From contig CAINXF010000019.1 of the NCBI GenBank assembly GCA_903854795.1, positions 1 through 12,818 on the forward strand: a DNA stretch of 12,818 nt, read 5' to 3'. The translations under genes were made by a program, and so were the position numbers. Below, one piece after another: positions 6,019 through 12,752 of the stretch; within the stretch, counting starts at the first letter, position 1, and every line of letters begins with the position of its first letter. Under the pieces are notes generated by a model that had not been told where the DNA came from, did not search any database, and saw only the letters and a list, made by a program, of their open reading frames with translations. Source of the DNA: Candidatus Kerfeldbacteria bacterium. Lineage in GTDB: Bacteria; Patescibacteriota; Patescibacteriia; SBBC01.

Positions 6019-6666
6019 ATGAAAAAAGTGTTGTATAAAAGGGTGTTTGGTACGCTCGCTAATGATGTCCGTTTGGACATCCTTATTGCGTTGCGGTCGG
6101 GGAGGAAGAACGTCAATGAACTGGCACGTGAGTTGAAGAACGATCAAAGCGCGGTCTCGCATGGGCTCACACGTCTCACGCGGGATGGCCTCGTGCTCGC
6201 GACGACGCAGGGACGTTTCCGCTACTACAGTTTGCGGAGCGGAAGGTTTGAAATGCTCATGAACGTCATCGGCCAATTCGTCGGCGAACATTCGTCCCGT
6301 GCGGCGCACGCAGGCGCATCTGACACCCAGCGACTCTATCGCATGGTTGACTCGTTCCCACATGCGGTCATGGTCGAGAGCGACGGGAAGATCGCCTATC
6401 TGAACCGGGCGGGCGTTGCCATGTTCGGCGCATCCTCCGCGTTCGATCTGATCGGACGCGAGGTGCTTTCCCTTGTGACGCCACGGTCACGGTCGGTGGT
6501 CAAGGAGCGTATAATGAGGCTGCGACATGGCGCCGAATCAAATCCATTGCTCAAGGAAGAGTGGTTTCGATTCGATGGGACGCGGTTTTCCGCTACGGTA
6601 AGCTCATCGCGGTATCGCTTGAATAAGCGTGTGGGCGCGATCGCCGTGATCCGCTCGATGACCTAA
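6019..6666 (+). CDS. ArsR-like winged-helix regulator fused to a PAS sensor domain
   Basis: A 215-residue one-component regulator. Residues 5-75 are a winged helix: R8-V-F-G-T-L-A-N-D-V-R-L-D-I-L-I-A-L is the typical ArsR first segment, the recognition helix is near 42-55 (D-Q-S-A-V-S-H-G-L-T-R-L), and G65-R-F-R-Y-Y-S-L ends the wing. After a linker, residues about 106-215 read as a PAS domain: D122-G-K-I-A-Y-L-N-R-A (family D-G-x-I-x-x-x-N-x-A), F136-G, L144-I-G-R, later F185-D-G-T and a final A-V-I-R-S-M-T, like the PAS ending V-I-R-D-I-T. No kinase or other output domain is present, so the PAS signal must act directly on DNA binding. PAS domains often bind flavin, heme or small ligands; with a flavin/heme operon next door, redox sensing is plausible but unproven. 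It has its own strong promoter and Shine-Dalgarno. Confidence 0.85.
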   Translation: MKKVLYKRVFGTLANDVRLDILIALRSGRKNVNELARELKNDQSAVSHGLTRLTRDGLVLATTQGRFRYYSLRSGRFEMLMNVIGQFVGEHSSRAAHAGASDTQRLYRMVDSFPHAVMVESDGKIAYLNRAGVAMFGASSAFDLIGREVLSLVTPRSRSVVKERIMRLRHGAESNPLLKEEWFRFDGTRFSATVSSSRYRLNKRVGAIAVIRSMT

Positions 6667-6714
6667 CACAAGGTCGTGTAGGACATGGGGTAGCCATATA
6701 CCGCTTTTTTTCGC

Positions 6715-6727
6715 TATACTGAAGGAC
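6715..6727 (+). promoter_or_regulatory. -10 element and closely set start of the P-type ATPase gene
   Basis: TATACT (6715-6720) is a good -10, but no clear -35 is found (TAGCCA at 18 bp). The predicted start near 6727 is at the ATG (6728), so the message could be leaderless. GAAGGA (6721-6726) is only 1-2 nt from the ATG, too near for a normal Shine-Dalgarno. A seven-T run at 6705-6711 follows a weak 4 bp stem (GGTA/TACC) and could weakly end the preceding transcript. Confidence 0.35.
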
Positions 6728-9250
6728 ATGCACGACACCGTCGCTCCCGCAGGGACACTCCAAGGTTTGTCGCCGTCAGAGGCGGCGTCTCGGTTCGTGC
6801 GATTCGGCCCGAACGAGGTCGCGACCAAGAAACGCATGCGGCCGATCGTCGCGTTTATCCGTAAGTTTAATAGCCCGCTCCTCTGGATACTGATCGGCGC
6901 GGCGACAATATCGATCTTCGTGGGCGAGGAAACGAACGCGTTCATCCTTGTCGTTATGATACTGATTTCGGTCGTGATCGATTTCGTGAACTCATATCGA
7001 TCCGAACGCGCGGTCGAAGCGCTCATTGCGAAGGTCGTGACGAAGACGACGGTGATCCGCGGCGGCAGTCGGCACGAGGTGCCACTCACGTCGATCGTCC
7101 CGGGTGACGTCGTAGTCCTTGCTGCAGGCAACGTCGTACCGGCTGATGGGTTTCTGCTCGTAGGCAAGGACGTCTTCGCCAATGAATCATCGCTCACCGG
7201 CGAATCGCTTCCGGTCGAGAAAATCCACGGCCAGCGCGCCGCGGGGGACACGCAGCTCACCACGCTCCAAAAGGACGCGCTGTTCATGGGCACGAGCATC
7301 GTCACCGGCGAGGCGACCATGCAGGTCGTCATGACTGGCGCGCGGACCGCCTTCGGGAAGATCGCTGAACGTTTAAGCGGCGAGGAGCAGTTAACCGACT
7401 TCGAGAAGAGTATCCGGCAGTTCAGCATCTTCCTGATGAAGGTCACCGTCATCATGGTGGTGATTGTGTTCGTCGCGTCGATCCTGAACCCGTTCGCGCA
7501 CCAACGGTTGATCGATTCGTTTATTTTCGCGATCGCGATCGCGATTGGTCTCACGCCTGAGCTCTTGCCGGTCATCATCACCGTTTCGCTTTCCCGTGGC
7601 GCCGTCCGTATGGCGCAGAAGCAGGTGATCGTGAAACATCTTCCCGCGATCCAGAATTTCGGACGGATGGATGTGCTCTGCACGGACAAGACCGGCACAT
7701 TGACCGAGAACCGCATTTCCGTCGTGAAGTATGTCGATGGAAGTGGTGCCATCTCCGACGAGTCACTTCGCACGGCATTCCTGAACAGTGCGTATCACAC
7801 GGGCGTCGCGAACACGCTCGACCATGCGATTCGAACCTACCGTTCGTGGGATCTCGGCACGTCGCGTAAGATCGACGAGATCCCGTTTGATTTCGAGCGT
7901 CGGCGCGATTCCATGATCGTCGACGACAATGGCGCGCGTGTCATCGTGACGAAGGGTGCGCCTGAGGCGGTCTTCCCGATCTGCACACAGTACCGGGCAA
8001 AGGGTACCGACGTACCGTTTGATGAGGCTCGGAAAAAGATCGCACAGGACGAGTTCATATCGTTGAGCAACGAAGGCTACAAGGTCCTGGCCGTGGCATC
8101 GAGTACCGTACCAATCAAAGCGACGCTCTACGAAAAAGAGGACGAGCGCGACCTGACGTTCGTCGGCTACATCGCGTTCCTTGACCCCCCGAAGAAGACT
8201 GCGCAGGAGGCGATCCGTGACCTCGAGGACTATGGCATCGAGGTGAAGATCCTCACCGGCGACAGTGCCGTACTGACGCAGAAGATCTGCGGTGAGCTGA
8301 AGATCCCCACGAAGGGCATCATGACCGGCGACGAGCTTGCCGCGCTCAAGGACGATGAGTGGCACGACGAGGTACTCAACCACACCGTGTTCGCGCGGAT
8401 CGACCCCGAGCAGAAGGAACGTATCATTGTGGCACTCCAAAAGGCGGGTAAGGTCGTCGGGTTCATGGGCGACGGCATCAACGACGCGCCGGCGCTCAAG
8501 GCCGCCGATGTCGGTGTGTCGGTCAGCAACGCGGTTGACGTCGCAAAGGAGACCGCTGACATCATCCTCCAACGTCGAAGTCTCCGCGTGTTGCGTGACG
8601 GCGTGATCGAGGGTCGGCGGACCTTCCAGAACGCGTTGAAGTACATCGAGATGGGGTTGAGCTCGAACTTCGGCAACATGTTTTCGATGATGGTCGCGGC
8701 ATCGTTCCTACCGTTCCTGCCGATGTTGCCGGCGCAGATCCTGTTGAACAACATCATGTACGACAGTTCGCAGCTCACACTTTCGTCCGACTCGGTCGAC
8801 GAGGAGGACGTGAGGAGGCCGACCGTGTGGAACATAAAGTTCATCAGACGGTTCATGCTCACGTTCGGTCCGATCAGCTCGTTGTTTGACTTCGCAACGT
8901 TTGGACTCATGTGGGTGTACTTTCATGACACCGCATCGAAGTTCCAGACCGGCTGGTTCATCGAATCCATCGCCACGCAGGTGTTCGTCATCTACGTGAT
9001 CAGGACGCGAAAGATCCCATTCCTCGAGAGCCGACCGAGCCTCGTGCTCATGGCGAACACGTTGCTCGTCGTGCTCGCCGCGTGGATCCTGCCGTTCACG
9101 CCGATCGGTTCGTATTTCCATCTGTCACCGTTACCGATGTTCATCCTCGCGATTCTGTTCGGCTACATCTTGGTCTACCTCGGTCTCGTGCAGGGCGCGA
9201 AGCGTTGGTTCTATCGGAAATACCGGACACACGCGGTAGTCGCTGCGTGA
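6728..9250 (+). CDS. mgtA: MgtA-type P-type ATPase (Mg2+ importer family, type IIIB)
   Basis: An 840-residue membrane pump, a little shorter than typical MgtA. The N-terminal cation-ATPase segment begins G13-L-S-P-S-E-A-A with G27-P-N. Helix pairs lie near 50-65 and 70-88. The actuator domain carries T157-G-E-S160, the phosphorylated aspartate is D320 in D-K-T-G-T-L-T, and the hinge is G581-D-G-I-N-D586. Before D320 the segment G-L-T-P-E-L-L-P-V-I-I and V-K-H-L-P-A-I-Q-N-F-G is characteristic of MgtA/MgtB, as are S-S-N-F-G-N-M-F-S-M-M and N-N-I-M-Y-D-S-S-Q in the C-terminal membrane part. Heavy-metal CxxC/CPC motifs are absent. Family members move Mg2+ inward. No mgtC, Mg riboswitch-like leader or regulator was recognised next to it; the leader is essentially absent. 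Substrate assignment is by family resemblance, not proven. Confidence 0.9.
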   Translation: MHDTVAPAGTLQGLSPSEAASRFVRFGPNEVATKKRMRPIVAFIRKFNSPLLWILIGAATISIFVGEETNAFILVVMILISVVIDFVNSYRSERAVEALIAKVVTKTTVIRGGSRHEVPLTSIVPGDVVVLAAGNVVPADGFLLVGKDVFANESSLTGESLPVEKIHGQRAAGDTQLTTLQKDALFMGTSIVTGEATMQVVMTGARTAFGKIAERLSGEEQLTDFEKSIRQFSIFLMKVTVIMVVIVFVASILNPFAHQRLIDSFIFAIAIAIGLTPELLPVIITVSLSRGAVRMAQKQVIVKHLPAIQNFGRMDVLCTDKTGTLTENRISVVKYVDGSGAISDESLRTAFLNSAYHTGVANTLDHAIRTYRSWDLGTSRKIDEIPFDFERRRDSMIVDDNGARVIVTKGAPEAVFPICTQYRAKGTDVPFDEARKKIAQDEFISLSNEGYKVLAVASSTVPIKATLYEKEDERDLTFVGYIAFLDPPKKTAQEAIRDLEDYGIEVKILTGDSAVLTQKICGELKIPTKGIMTGDELAALKDDEWHDEVLNHTVFARIDPEQKERIIVALQKAGKVVGFMGDGINDAPALKAADVGVSVSNAVDVAKETADIILQRRSLRVLRDGVIEGRRTFQNALKYIEMGLSSNFGNMFSMMVAASFLPFLPMLPAQILLNNIMYDSSQLTLSSDSVDEEDVRRPTVWNIKFIRRFMLTFGPISSLFDFATFGLMWVYFHDTASKFQTGWFIESIATQVFVIYVIRTRKIPFLESRPSLVLMANTLLVVLAAWILPFTPIGSYFHLSPLPMFILAILFGYILVYLGLVQGAKRWFYRKYRTHAVVAA

Positions 9251-9280
9251 AAATCGAACGATAGAAGGTATTATCGGCTA

Positions 9281-9326
9281 CGTCCCCGTCATTGACATGG
9301 GACGGTCTTGGTGCTACAACCCGTCC
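9281..9326 (+). promoter_or_regulatory. Promoter with nested inverted repeats before the unknown gene
   Basis: A perfect -35 TTGACA (9292-9297), 17 bp, and a weaker -10 TACAAC (9315-9320) predict a start near 9327. Three related short elements surround it: CGTCCC (9281-9286), GGGACGG (9299-9305) and CCGTCC (9321-9326). The middle one can pair with either neighbour, and the first pairing puts the -35 in the loop. This could be an operator or a weak terminator of the ATPase gene. Confidence 0.45.
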
Positions 9327-9379
9327 ATAGTGTTTCACGGTTCCTGATGTCCTACCCGTTCGTTTGGAGGATCACTCAG

Positions 9380-9751
9380 ATGAGTGAAATGCCGAAAGTT
9401 GTGCCTGTGGAATGTCCCTCGAAGGGACCCGCGACCATCGTGCACAAAATTCCTCTGCTGGAGGTGATCGCGCTCGGCGTCGCGGCCAAGGCGAGCATCG
9501 TGTCGACGCCCTCGTACGACACTCCCGCGCGCTTCTGCGTGCACCTCAAGATCAGCTCGGGGATCGTCGACATCGACCCGATCGTCGCCGAGTTCACCGC
9601 CGCGTACGGCGCGTGCGCAGAGAAGCTGGACAGGACCATGCTCGTTCACTTCCCGGCGACGAGCTACCAGATGGCCATCGCGATGATGTTCACCTGGGTC
9701 CCGAACCTTATCCACGCGGTCCTGGACAAGGTGCAGGATCCGCAGACGTAG
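9380..9751 (+). CDS. Protein of unknown function (123 residues)
   Basis: I do not recognise this protein. The start is placed at the ATG at 9380 because GGAGG (9366-9370) lies 9 nt upstream and a promoter predicts transcription from about 9327, downstream of the earlier in-frame TTG at 9308. The sequence has no signal peptide. It has alternating hydrophobic beta-like segments (I-V-H-K-I-P-L-L-E-V-I-A-L-G-V and A-R-F-C-V-H-L-K-I) and a hydrophobic C-terminal half (S-Y-Q-M-A-I-A-M-M-F-T-W-V-P-N-L-I) too polar at the edges to be a sure membrane helix. Three cysteines are present. It is a single-gene unit between the ATPase and the PspC gene, flanked by unusual repeats on both sides. Confidence 0.65.
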   Translation: MSEMPKVVPVECPSKGPATIVHKIPLLEVIALGVAAKASIVSTPSYDTPARFCVHLKISSGIVDIDPIVAEFTAAYGACAEKLDRTMLVHFPATSYQMAIAMMFTWVPNLIHAVLDKVQDPQT

Positions 9752-9780
9752 GCCTCGAGACGCACACGCATCAATCGTTC

Positions 9781-9830
9781 GTTCAGACTCACGCTAGCTT
9801 TACGCGTGAGTCTTGAACGTGAGGCTTGAA
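9781..9830. repeat. Long hairpin plus tandem 13 bp direct repeat
   Basis: GTTCAGACTCACGC (9781-9794) pairs with 9804-9818 through a 14 bp stem with one bulged T and a 9 nt loop. The right arm is itself the first of two adjacent 13 bp copies, CGTGAGTCTTGAA (9805-9817) and CGTGAGGCTTGAA (9818-9830), differing at one base. There are thus three copies of one element, one inverted. No T-run follows, so it may be a terminator with poor U tract or an operator for the PspC promoter just downstream. Confidence 0.5.
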
Positions 9831-9854
9831 TAATTGTGATAAAAGAATTACACT
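9826..9854 (+). promoter_or_regulatory. Possible promoter of the PspC/LiaF-like genes
   Basis: TTGAAT (9826-9831), 17 bp, TACACT (9849-9854). The -35 lies inside the last copy of the 13 bp repeat, so a protein bound to the repeats could control it. Expected start near 9861, about 30 nt before the ATG at 9891. Confidence 0.4.
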
Positions 9855-9890
9855 TTGGGCGCTTGTTTTTATACGCTTACCAGGAAATAT

Positions 9891-10328
9891 ATGGCTACAG
9901 AACCTCACAAACTCTATCGCTCGAACACCGATAAGGTCATTGCCGGCGTGTGCGGCGGGCTCGCGAACTATTTCAACATCGACCCGACGATCATCCGGCT
10001 AATTTTCGTGATCATCGCGCTGTCCGGCGGCATCGGCATCATCGCGTATCTGATCTTTTGGATCATCATTCCGGTCGAAGGAGCTACTCATGAAGCGGGG
10101 GCACAGGCGCGCGAGGCGGGGGAGGAGATCAAGGACGCCGCACGATCGTTCGCGCACGACATACGTCAGCCAGGGACGAGCCGCCGTACATTGTTCGGTC
10201 TGATCGTGGTGGCCGTCGGTGTGGTCGCGTTGTTCAACACACTGTTCCCGCACCACTGGATCCGTTGGGATGTCGTGTGGGCAGGAGCGATCATTTTCGT
10301 TGGATTTGCACTAATTGTCAGAAAATAA
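9891..10328 (+). CDS. PspC-domain envelope protein with a C-terminal two-helix membrane module
   Basis: A 145-residue protein from the ATG at 9891, chosen because AGGA lies 5-6 nt upstream; an in-frame TTG at 9855 falls at the promoter. Residues 8-62 are a full PspC domain: L8-Y-R-S-N-T-D-K-V-I-A-G-V-C-G-G-L-A, F28-N-I-D-P-T, then a long hydrophobic helix (about 37-61) ending I-P-V-E. A charged linker rich in Ala, Glu and Arg (65-95) leads to two further hydrophobic segments (about 100-118 and 128-142), resembling the small membrane domain found in LiaF-like proteins. PspC-type proteins sit in the cytoplasmic membrane and take part in envelope-stress sensing; PspA/PspB were not seen here. Together with the LiaF-like gene 22 bp downstream it probably forms one unit. 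Confidence 0.85.
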   Translation: MATEPHKLYRSNTDKVIAGVCGGLANYFNIDPTIIRLIFVIIALSGGIGIIAYLIFWIIIPVEGATHEAGAQAREAGEEIKDAARSFAHDIRQPGTSRRTLFGLIVVAVGVVALFNTLFPHHWIRWDVVWAGAIIFVGFALIVRK

Positions 10329-10350
10329 CCGCTTGTAATCACATACATAT

Positions 10351-11397
10351 ATGGAACCACAGAAAAGAGAAGAAGGTCCGAAGGTTGAAGAGATGAAAAA
10401 GGAAGAGGGAGCGAAGATCGAGGAAGGTTTAAAGGTTGAGGAGGTTAAGAAGGGGGAACCGCAGAAGGAAGCAACCCAGCCGACGGTCATTAAGGAAATT
10501 CATCACCACCATCACTACAAGCGCGGATTCAGCGTGTTCCGGTTGGCGCTCGGTCTGTTCGTCATATTGATCGGCCTTTCGTTCCTTGCAAGCTCGTTCG
10601 GCTGGTCGTGGTCGATCGGCTTCGATGCCTGGAAGCTCTGGCCGGTGTTCGTGATTCTGATCGGCCTTTCGATGGTGAGCAGAGGATCGGCGGTCTCGTC
10701 GATCATGGGCGCGGTCGTGGCCGTTGCCGTCGTCGCGTTCGTGGCACTCGGCGTGTTCGGCATGGGATCGCATCAGACGAGCGTATCGCAGGGCACGAAT
10801 CCGATCATCGCAGGTGCGGTAGCCGCCGACGTGCATATCGCGACGGGGGCATCGTCGCTTACTGTCAAAGGTACCTCGGATACCACGTTCTTCAATCGTG
10901 TGGAGTCCAACAGCGCCGACCTCGTGGTCGATTCACATCTTGTCGGTACGACGCAGGACGTTACGTACTCGTTGAACCAGCGGAATTGGGAATGGTTCAG
11001 CTTCAAAAACCTTCTCGAAGTGCACGTGCCTGACACGTTGCCGACCAATCTGACCATCGACGGCGGGGCCATGACCTCGAACATCGACCTGACGGACGTG
11101 AAAGCGTCGCGCGTCGCGATCCACACCGGCGCGTCGCACCTTGACCTCGTGTTCGGTGATACGGTCGAATCGAGCGTGGCGACCATCGACGCGGGTGCGA
11201 GCTCGATCCATGTCACATTACCGAAGGCTGTCGGCGTGCACCTGACGCTCGACACGGGCGCGACGTCGAAGACGCTCACTGACTTCAACCAGACCGGTGA
11301 CAAGCAGTACACCTCGACAAACTACGACACGGCCGCGCACAAGATCGACTGCACGATAAAGGCAGGCGCGTCGTCGATCACGGTGGACTGGCGGTAA
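10351..11397 (+). CDS. LiaF-like membrane protein with an extracytoplasmic beta-repeat domain
   Basis: A 348-residue protein in four parts. Residues 1-49 are a Glu/Lys-rich cytoplasmic segment with a near repeat (P10-K-V-E-E-M-K-K and L27-K-V-E-E-V-K-K). H51-H55 is a natural run of five histidines next to the membrane. Three helices follow at about 62-82, 95-110 and 115-136; the first two share F-V-I-L-I-G-L-S, also near-identical at DNA level, indicating internal duplication. Residues 141-348 form a secreted beta-rich domain with recurring G-A-S-[SH]-[LI] units (near 166, 257, 284 and 340), as in the C-terminal domain of LiaF-type 'cell wall-active antibiotic response' proteins and related toast-rack folds. 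Such proteins act in envelope-stress sensing, usually with a LiaRS two-component pair not present here. No Shine-Dalgarno is visible before the ATG. It is probably cotranscribed with the PspC gene. Confidence 0.78.
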   Translation: MEPQKREEGPKVEEMKKEEGAKIEEGLKVEEVKKGEPQKEATQPTVIKEIHHHHHYKRGFSVFRLALGLFVILIGLSFLASSFGWSWSIGFDAWKLWPVFVILIGLSMVSRGSAVSSIMGAVVAVAVVAFVALGVFGMGSHQTSVSQGTNPIIAGAVAADVHIATGASSLTVKGTSDTTFFNRVESNSADLVVDSHLVGTTQDVTYSLNQRNWEWFSFKNLLEVHVPDTLPTNLTIDGGAMTSNIDLTDVKASRVAIHTGASHLDLVFGDTVESSVATIDAGASSIHVTLPKAVGVHLTLDTGATSKTLTDFNQTGDKQYTSTNYDTAAHKIDCTIKAGASSITVDWR

Positions 11398-11403
11398 CCG
11401 GCG

Positions 11404-12000
11404 ATGGAGGAGTGCGAGGTCAAGTTTCTCAATATCGATCCTGTCGCGCTTGAAGCGTCACTATTGGCGCGTCGAGCGACGAAACAGTTCGACCGCGTGT
11501 ACCGGCGCACGGTGTATGATTACCCCGACCGGCGATTGGACCGGCAGGGCGCGTGGATCCGTGTGCGCGACGAAGGCTATCGCGTCACGTTGACGTACAA
11601 GCAACGGGTCGGCATGAAGGGCGGTCTAAGCGGCGCACAGAACGACGACTCGATGCAGGAGATCGAGGTAACGGTGAACGACTACGGCGCGACCTGTGAG
11701 TTTTTGGAAACATTGGGTCTTACCGTGAAGTTCTACCAGGAAAACCGGCGCGTCCGATTTATGCTCGACGAAGCTACGTGCGACATCGATCGTTGGCCGA
11801 AGCTTTCGCCGTATCTCGAGATCGAGGGGCCTTCTTGGAAATCGGTCGATGCGGCGATTGCAACACTTGGACTCGATCCTTCCCATAAGAAGATCTTTTC
11901 AGCGAACCAGATCTACCGACTCGCGGGCATCGAGCCGAACGATTACCTTGAGATGACGTTCGGTCGGATGACGAAGAGGGGATGCCCGGGTACGCCTTGA
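11404..12000 (+). CDS. CYTH-domain protein (adenylate cyclase class IV / triphosphatase superfamily)
   Basis: A 198-residue protein. The defining CYTH signature E-x-E-x-K is at E3-C-E5-V-K7. Other charged tunnel residues expected of the fold are visible: R53 and R55 in W-I-R-V-R-D, K66 in L-T-Y-K-Q, E86 and E88 in E-I-E-V, and R116/R118 with D127-I-D near Y137-L-E-I-E-G-P. Members bind triphosphate compounds with divalent metal; activities include adenylate cyclase, thiamine triphosphatase and inorganic triphosphatase. The sequence does not say which applies, and the CyaB-like variants in candidate-phylum genomes have no assigned substrate. It begins 6 bp after the LiaF-like gene, without a good Shine-Dalgarno, so translation is probably linked to it. 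The start at 11404 places ExExK at the very N-terminus, as normal. Confidence 0.85.
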   Translation: MEECEVKFLNIDPVALEASLLARRATKQFDRVYRRTVYDYPDRRLDRQGAWIRVRDEGYRVTLTYKQRVGMKGGLSGAQNDDSMQEIEVTVNDYGATCEFLETLGLTVKFYQENRRVRFMLDEATCDIDRWPKLSPYLEIEGPSWKSVDAAIATLGLDPSHKKIFSANQIYRLAGIEPNDYLEMTFGRMTKRGCPGTP

Positions 12001-12025
12001 GCCTAGGAAAAAATCCTGCTACACT
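11997..12025 (+). promoter_or_regulatory. Extended -10 promoter of the LOG gene, probably leaderless
   Basis: TTGAGC (11997-12002), 17 bp, TACACT (12020-12025), with TGC immediately before the -10. The -35 overlaps the last codons of the CYTH gene. The predicted start near 12032 is 3 nt from the ATG at 12035 and no Shine-Dalgarno is present, so the message is likely leaderless. Confidence 0.55.
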
Positions 12026-12034
12026 AGTATCACT

Positions 12035-12730
12035 ATGACCACAAAGAAATCAAAAAAACCTGTCGAACCCCATGCCCAGTCGTTCGACTTTACCAACGAC
12101 GTAACGTGGCGGATCTTCCGCATCATGTCCGAGTTCACCGAGGGCATCGAGTTCGTCTCGCAATTGAAGCGCCCGGTCACGTTCTTCGGTTCTGCGCGCT
12201 TTAAGGAAGACAGTCGGTACTACCAGGAAGCCCGTCAGCTCGCGAAACGGCTCGGTAAGGCGGGATTCACGGTCGTCACTGGCGGAGGACCTGGTATCAT
12301 GGAGGCAGCAAACCGTGGCGCCTACGAGGCGAAAGCGGCGTCGGTCGGTCTGAACATCCAGCTCCCGAATGAGCAGCGTACGAACAAGTACGTCAAGAAC
12401 AGCATCGCCTTCTACTACTTCTTCTCCCGCAAGAGCATGCTGTCCATGTCGGCACAGGCGTATGTCTTCTTCCCGGGCGGCTACGGCACGCTTGACGAGC
12501 TGTTCTCGATCTTGACGCTCATCGCGACGAAGAAGATCGAATCGCGGCCGGTCATCCTCTACGGCAAAGACTACTGGCGGAAGCTCAATTACTTCGTCAA
12601 CGTGAACCTGTTGAAGCGGCACAAGACCATCTCCGACAACGAGGCGGTCATTTACTCGCTCGTCGACTCGGTCGAGCAGGCCGAGAAGGTCATCAAGCGC
12701 TCGAAGAAGCGCGTTTACTCCTTCATGTAA
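12035..12730 (+). CDS. LOG-family Rossmann-fold protein (TIGR00730 type)
   Basis: A 231-residue protein with the LOG ('lonely guy') signature: G83-G-G-P-G-I-M-E90 and P147-G-G-Y-G-T-L-D-E155, with S131-R-K133 between them as the expected catalytic Arg-Lys. F51-G-S-A-R is the first Rossmann strand and loop. Well-studied members hydrolyse cytokinin riboside 5'-monophosphates to the free base and ribose 5-phosphate; bacterial members more generally cleave nucleotide monophosphates (AMP/IMP-type nucleosidase). The N-terminal 20 residues are basic and low-complexity, then a helical segment (22-45) precedes the fold, a form usual in candidate-phylum genomes. The substrate here is unknown; plant-hormone synthesis should not be assumed. 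It has its own promoter. Confidence 0.9.
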   Translation: MTTKKSKKPVEPHAQSFDFTNDVTWRIFRIMSEFTEGIEFVSQLKRPVTFFGSARFKEDSRYYQEARQLAKRLGKAGFTVVTGGGPGIMEAANRGAYEAKAASVGLNIQLPNEQRTNKYVKNSIAFYYFFSRKSMLSMSAQAYVFFPGGYGTLDELFSILTLIATKKIESRPVILYGKDYWRKLNYFVNVNLLKRHKTISDNEAVIYSLVDSVEQAEKVIKRSKKRVYSFM

Positions 12731-12752
12731 TCATTCGCATAACGACACGACC

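Noticed and set aside
6685..6711. Intrinsic terminator after the PAS-fused regulator
   Set aside because: A seven-T run is present, but the only stems before it are 4 bp, too weak to list as a terminator.
6604..7773. Long minus-strand open frame (389 codons) over the start of the ATPase gene
   Set aside because: Antisense shadow rich in Ser/Thr/Arg with no recognisable motifs; the plus strand has full-length family motifs.
7763..8572. Long minus-strand open frame (269 codons) inside the ATPase gene
   Set aside because: It is antisense to the conserved catalytic core of the P-type ATPase; its composition (Asp/Arg/Val-rich) mirrors codon bias of the opposite strand and it shows no domain.
9308..9379. 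Earlier TTG start for the unknown 123-residue protein
   Set aside because: It lies upstream of the predicted transcription start, while the ATG at 9380 has a well-spaced GGAGG.
9855..9890. Earlier TTG start for the PspC protein
   Set aside because: It coincides with the end of the predicted -10 region and adds 12 residues before a well-placed ATG with AGGA upstream.
11248..11268. D-T-G-A-T-S in the LiaF-like protein as a flavinylation site
   Set aside because: The Asp is directly next to the Thr instead of three residues before it, and the segment is one of the repeated G-A-S/T units of the beta domain.
12003..12017. Hairpin AGGA-AAAAA-TCCT after the CYTH gene
   Set aside because: A 4 bp stem without a T-run, lying within the LOG promoter spacer; better explained as part of the promoter.
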